From positions 26,964-33,865 of the forward strand of contig DHNI01000076.1 of assembly GCA_002409455.1 (NCBI GenBank): a DNA stretch of 6,902 bases, written 5' to 3'. Below the pieces are notes generated by a model, which was not told where the DNA came from, did not search any database, and was given only the letters and a program-made list of their open reading frames with translations. Origin of the DNA: Firmicutes bacterium UBA5420 (GTDB lineage: Bacteria > Bacillota > Limnochordia > Darwinibacteriales > Darwinibacteriaceae). Each line of letters opens with the position of its first letter. The first letter of the stretch is position 1. Both the position numbers and the translations under genes were made by a program. Of this stretch, positions 5,800-6,902 are shown piece by piece.

Positions 5800-6902
5800 T
5801 TGGCGGAGCAGATTACGCATAATATGTTGGATTGGAATGAGTTACAAGAAGAAAGGAAGGCGGTATTAGCCGGCTGGCCCACGGGCCAAGATGTAGACTT
5901 GGACGAAGCTGTTCAGTTTCACAGCAGGCTACCAAGTAAGCTGAATTTTGGGATGTGTCTTGTTCAAGCTCGAGAAGAAGGGCGAACGTTAGCCCAGCCG
6001 CGGGCAGGTGTAGCCGACTTAAGCAGTCATCGAGAACTGTTGCTTTTCTTGCAGAACGAGGGTGGCGCAGATTTATTACCCACCACCATCGATTCTTACA
6101 CAAGGCAAAATCGCTATGAAGAAGCGGAGAAAGGACTTGCGGAGAGCGTCCTTGAGGGTCGATCCTTGCTTAACGGTTTTCCGGCTGTAAATCATGGTGT
6201 GGCTAATTGCCGTCGTCTTGTGGAGGATCTATCTGTTCCAGTCCAGATACGCCATGGCACCCCAGACGCTCGCCTGTTGGCAGAGGTTACGTTGGCTGCA
6301 GGTTTTACAGCCTTCGAGGGAGGCGGACTTTCCTACAATATTCCCTACGCAAAGCGGGTGCCCCTCGAGCAGAGCATTCGCGATTGGCAATTCGTTGATC
6401 GACTAGTGGGTTATTATCAGGAACAGGGCATCACAATCAACCGTGAACCCTTTGGCCCTTTAACTGGAACTTTGGTGTCTCCTTGTATTTCTCACAGTGT
6501 AGCGATTATTGAGGCCATATTGGCTGCAAAGCAAGGCGTAAAGAACATTACCATTGGTTACGGTCAATGCGGAAACCTGGCCCAAGATGTGGCAGCTTTG
6601 CAGACCTTGACCATATTGGCAGAAGAGTATCTGCAGGCTGAAGGCATTCAAGACGCGGAGATTACCACTGTTTTCCATCAATGGATGGGAGGTTTTCCAG
6701 CCGATGAAGCCAAGGCGTTTGGAGTTATTTCTCTTGGAGGTATGACAGCTGCTTTGGGCAAGGCAACGAAAGTGATCGTCAAGACCACGCACGAAGCCTT
6801 GGGAATCCCCACCAAGGAGGCTAACGCTCAGGGTATTCGGGCAACCAAACAGGTTCTCAACATGCTTGCAGATCAAGTTTATCCCGAAAATGCCTTGCTT
6901 GA
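5800..6902 (+). CDS. glmE: Glutamate mutase (methylaspartate mutase) epsilon subunit, 3' end outside window
   Basis: This is the catalytic TIM-barrel subunit of glutamate mutase, which binds glutamate and the adenosyl radical face of B12 carried by GlmS. The frame stays open for 367 codons to the window edge; the C. cochlearium protein has 483, so about 115 residues are missing. The substrate residues reported for that enzyme are all present two positions later: Arg68 (QPRAG), Arg102 (YTRQNRY) and Arg151 (IRHGTPD), the arginine claw; Glu173 (FEGGG), Tyr179 (LSYN), Tyr183 (IPYAK) and Lys328 (VIVKTTHEA). Other family blocks are REPFGPLTGTLVSP (215-228), GVKNITIGYGQCGN (246-259), TTVFHQWMGGFP (289-300) and GIPTKEANAQGI (335-346). 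The start is TTG 5800, directly after the glmL stop, supported by GAGGAGGGA; ATG 5824 is the alternative and would drop eight poorly conserved residues. Third gene of the operon. Methylaspartate ammonia-lyase is the expected gene farther on, by analogy. Confidence 0.97.
   Translation, partial: MAEQITHNMLDWNELQEERKAVLAGWPTGQDVDLDEAVQFHSRLPSKLNFGMCLVQAREEGRTLAQPRAGVADLSSHRELLLFLQNEGGADLLPTTIDSYTRQNRYEEAEKGLAESVLEGRSLLNGFPAVNHGVANCRRLVEDLSVPVQIRHGTPDARLLAEVTLAAGFTAFEGGGLSYNIPYAKRVPLEQSIRDWQFVDRLVGYYQEQGITINREPFGPLTGTLVSPCISHSVAIIEAILAAKQGVKNITIGYGQCGNLAQDVAALQTLTILAEEYLQAEGIQDAEITTVFHQWMGGFPADEAKAFGVISLGGMTAALGKATKVIVKTTHEALGIPTKEANAQGIRATKQVLNMLADQVYPENALL

Noticed and set aside
6460..6876. 138-codon open frame on the minus strand opposite glmE
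   Set aside because: It overlaps conserved GlmE blocks in full and has no family resemblance.

Overview
The window comes from a spore-forming, probably anaerobic member of the Bacillota (Firmicutes) with mid-range G+C. Two things point there. First, the block nadK-argR-recN-spoIVB is the classical Firmicute sporulation neighbourhood, and spoIVB (sigma-K checkpoint protease) occurs in endospore formers. Second, the right half is a glutamate mutase operon in the order glmS-glmL-glmE, the arrangement of glutamate-fermenting clostridia. All genes are on the + strand. I cannot name the genus from this sequence.

Left block (1-3905): the C-terminal part of NAD kinase (cut by the window start) overlaps the arginine repressor gene argR by 11 bases. 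recN, encoding a DNA-repair ATPase of the SMC-like family, starts 4 bases after argR. After a 93-base gap, spoIVB encodes a membrane-anchored PDZ-serine peptidase with its His-Asp-Ser residues recognisable. A strong intrinsic terminator (12-bp stem, 9 T) closes the block, and it lies inside the last codons of spoIVB, before the stop codon. spo0A, which normally follows spoIVB, is not here.

Right block (3906-6902): a 69-base gap with a possible sigma-A promoter leads into a tightly packed operon. It encodes the cobalamin-binding small subunit (GlmS), an actin-fold ATPase (GlmL, probably a reactivase or chaperone), and the catalytic epsilon subunit (GlmE, cut by the window end after 367 codons). 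GlmS and GlmE form the coenzyme B12-dependent glutamate mutase, converting (S)-glutamate to (2S,3S)-3-methylaspartate, the first step of the methylaspartate route of glutamate fermentation. The glutamate-contacting residues known from the Clostridium cochlearium enzyme are all present in GlmE at a constant +2 offset.

Every large ORF here belongs to a known family; I see no new enzyme system, mobile element, CRISPR array or RNA gene. The points worth a second look are the terminator embedded in the spoIVB reading frame (which predicts stop-less transcripts), the replacement of spo0A by a catabolic operon at a normally conserved junction, and a possible hairpin covering the spoIVB ribosome binding site.
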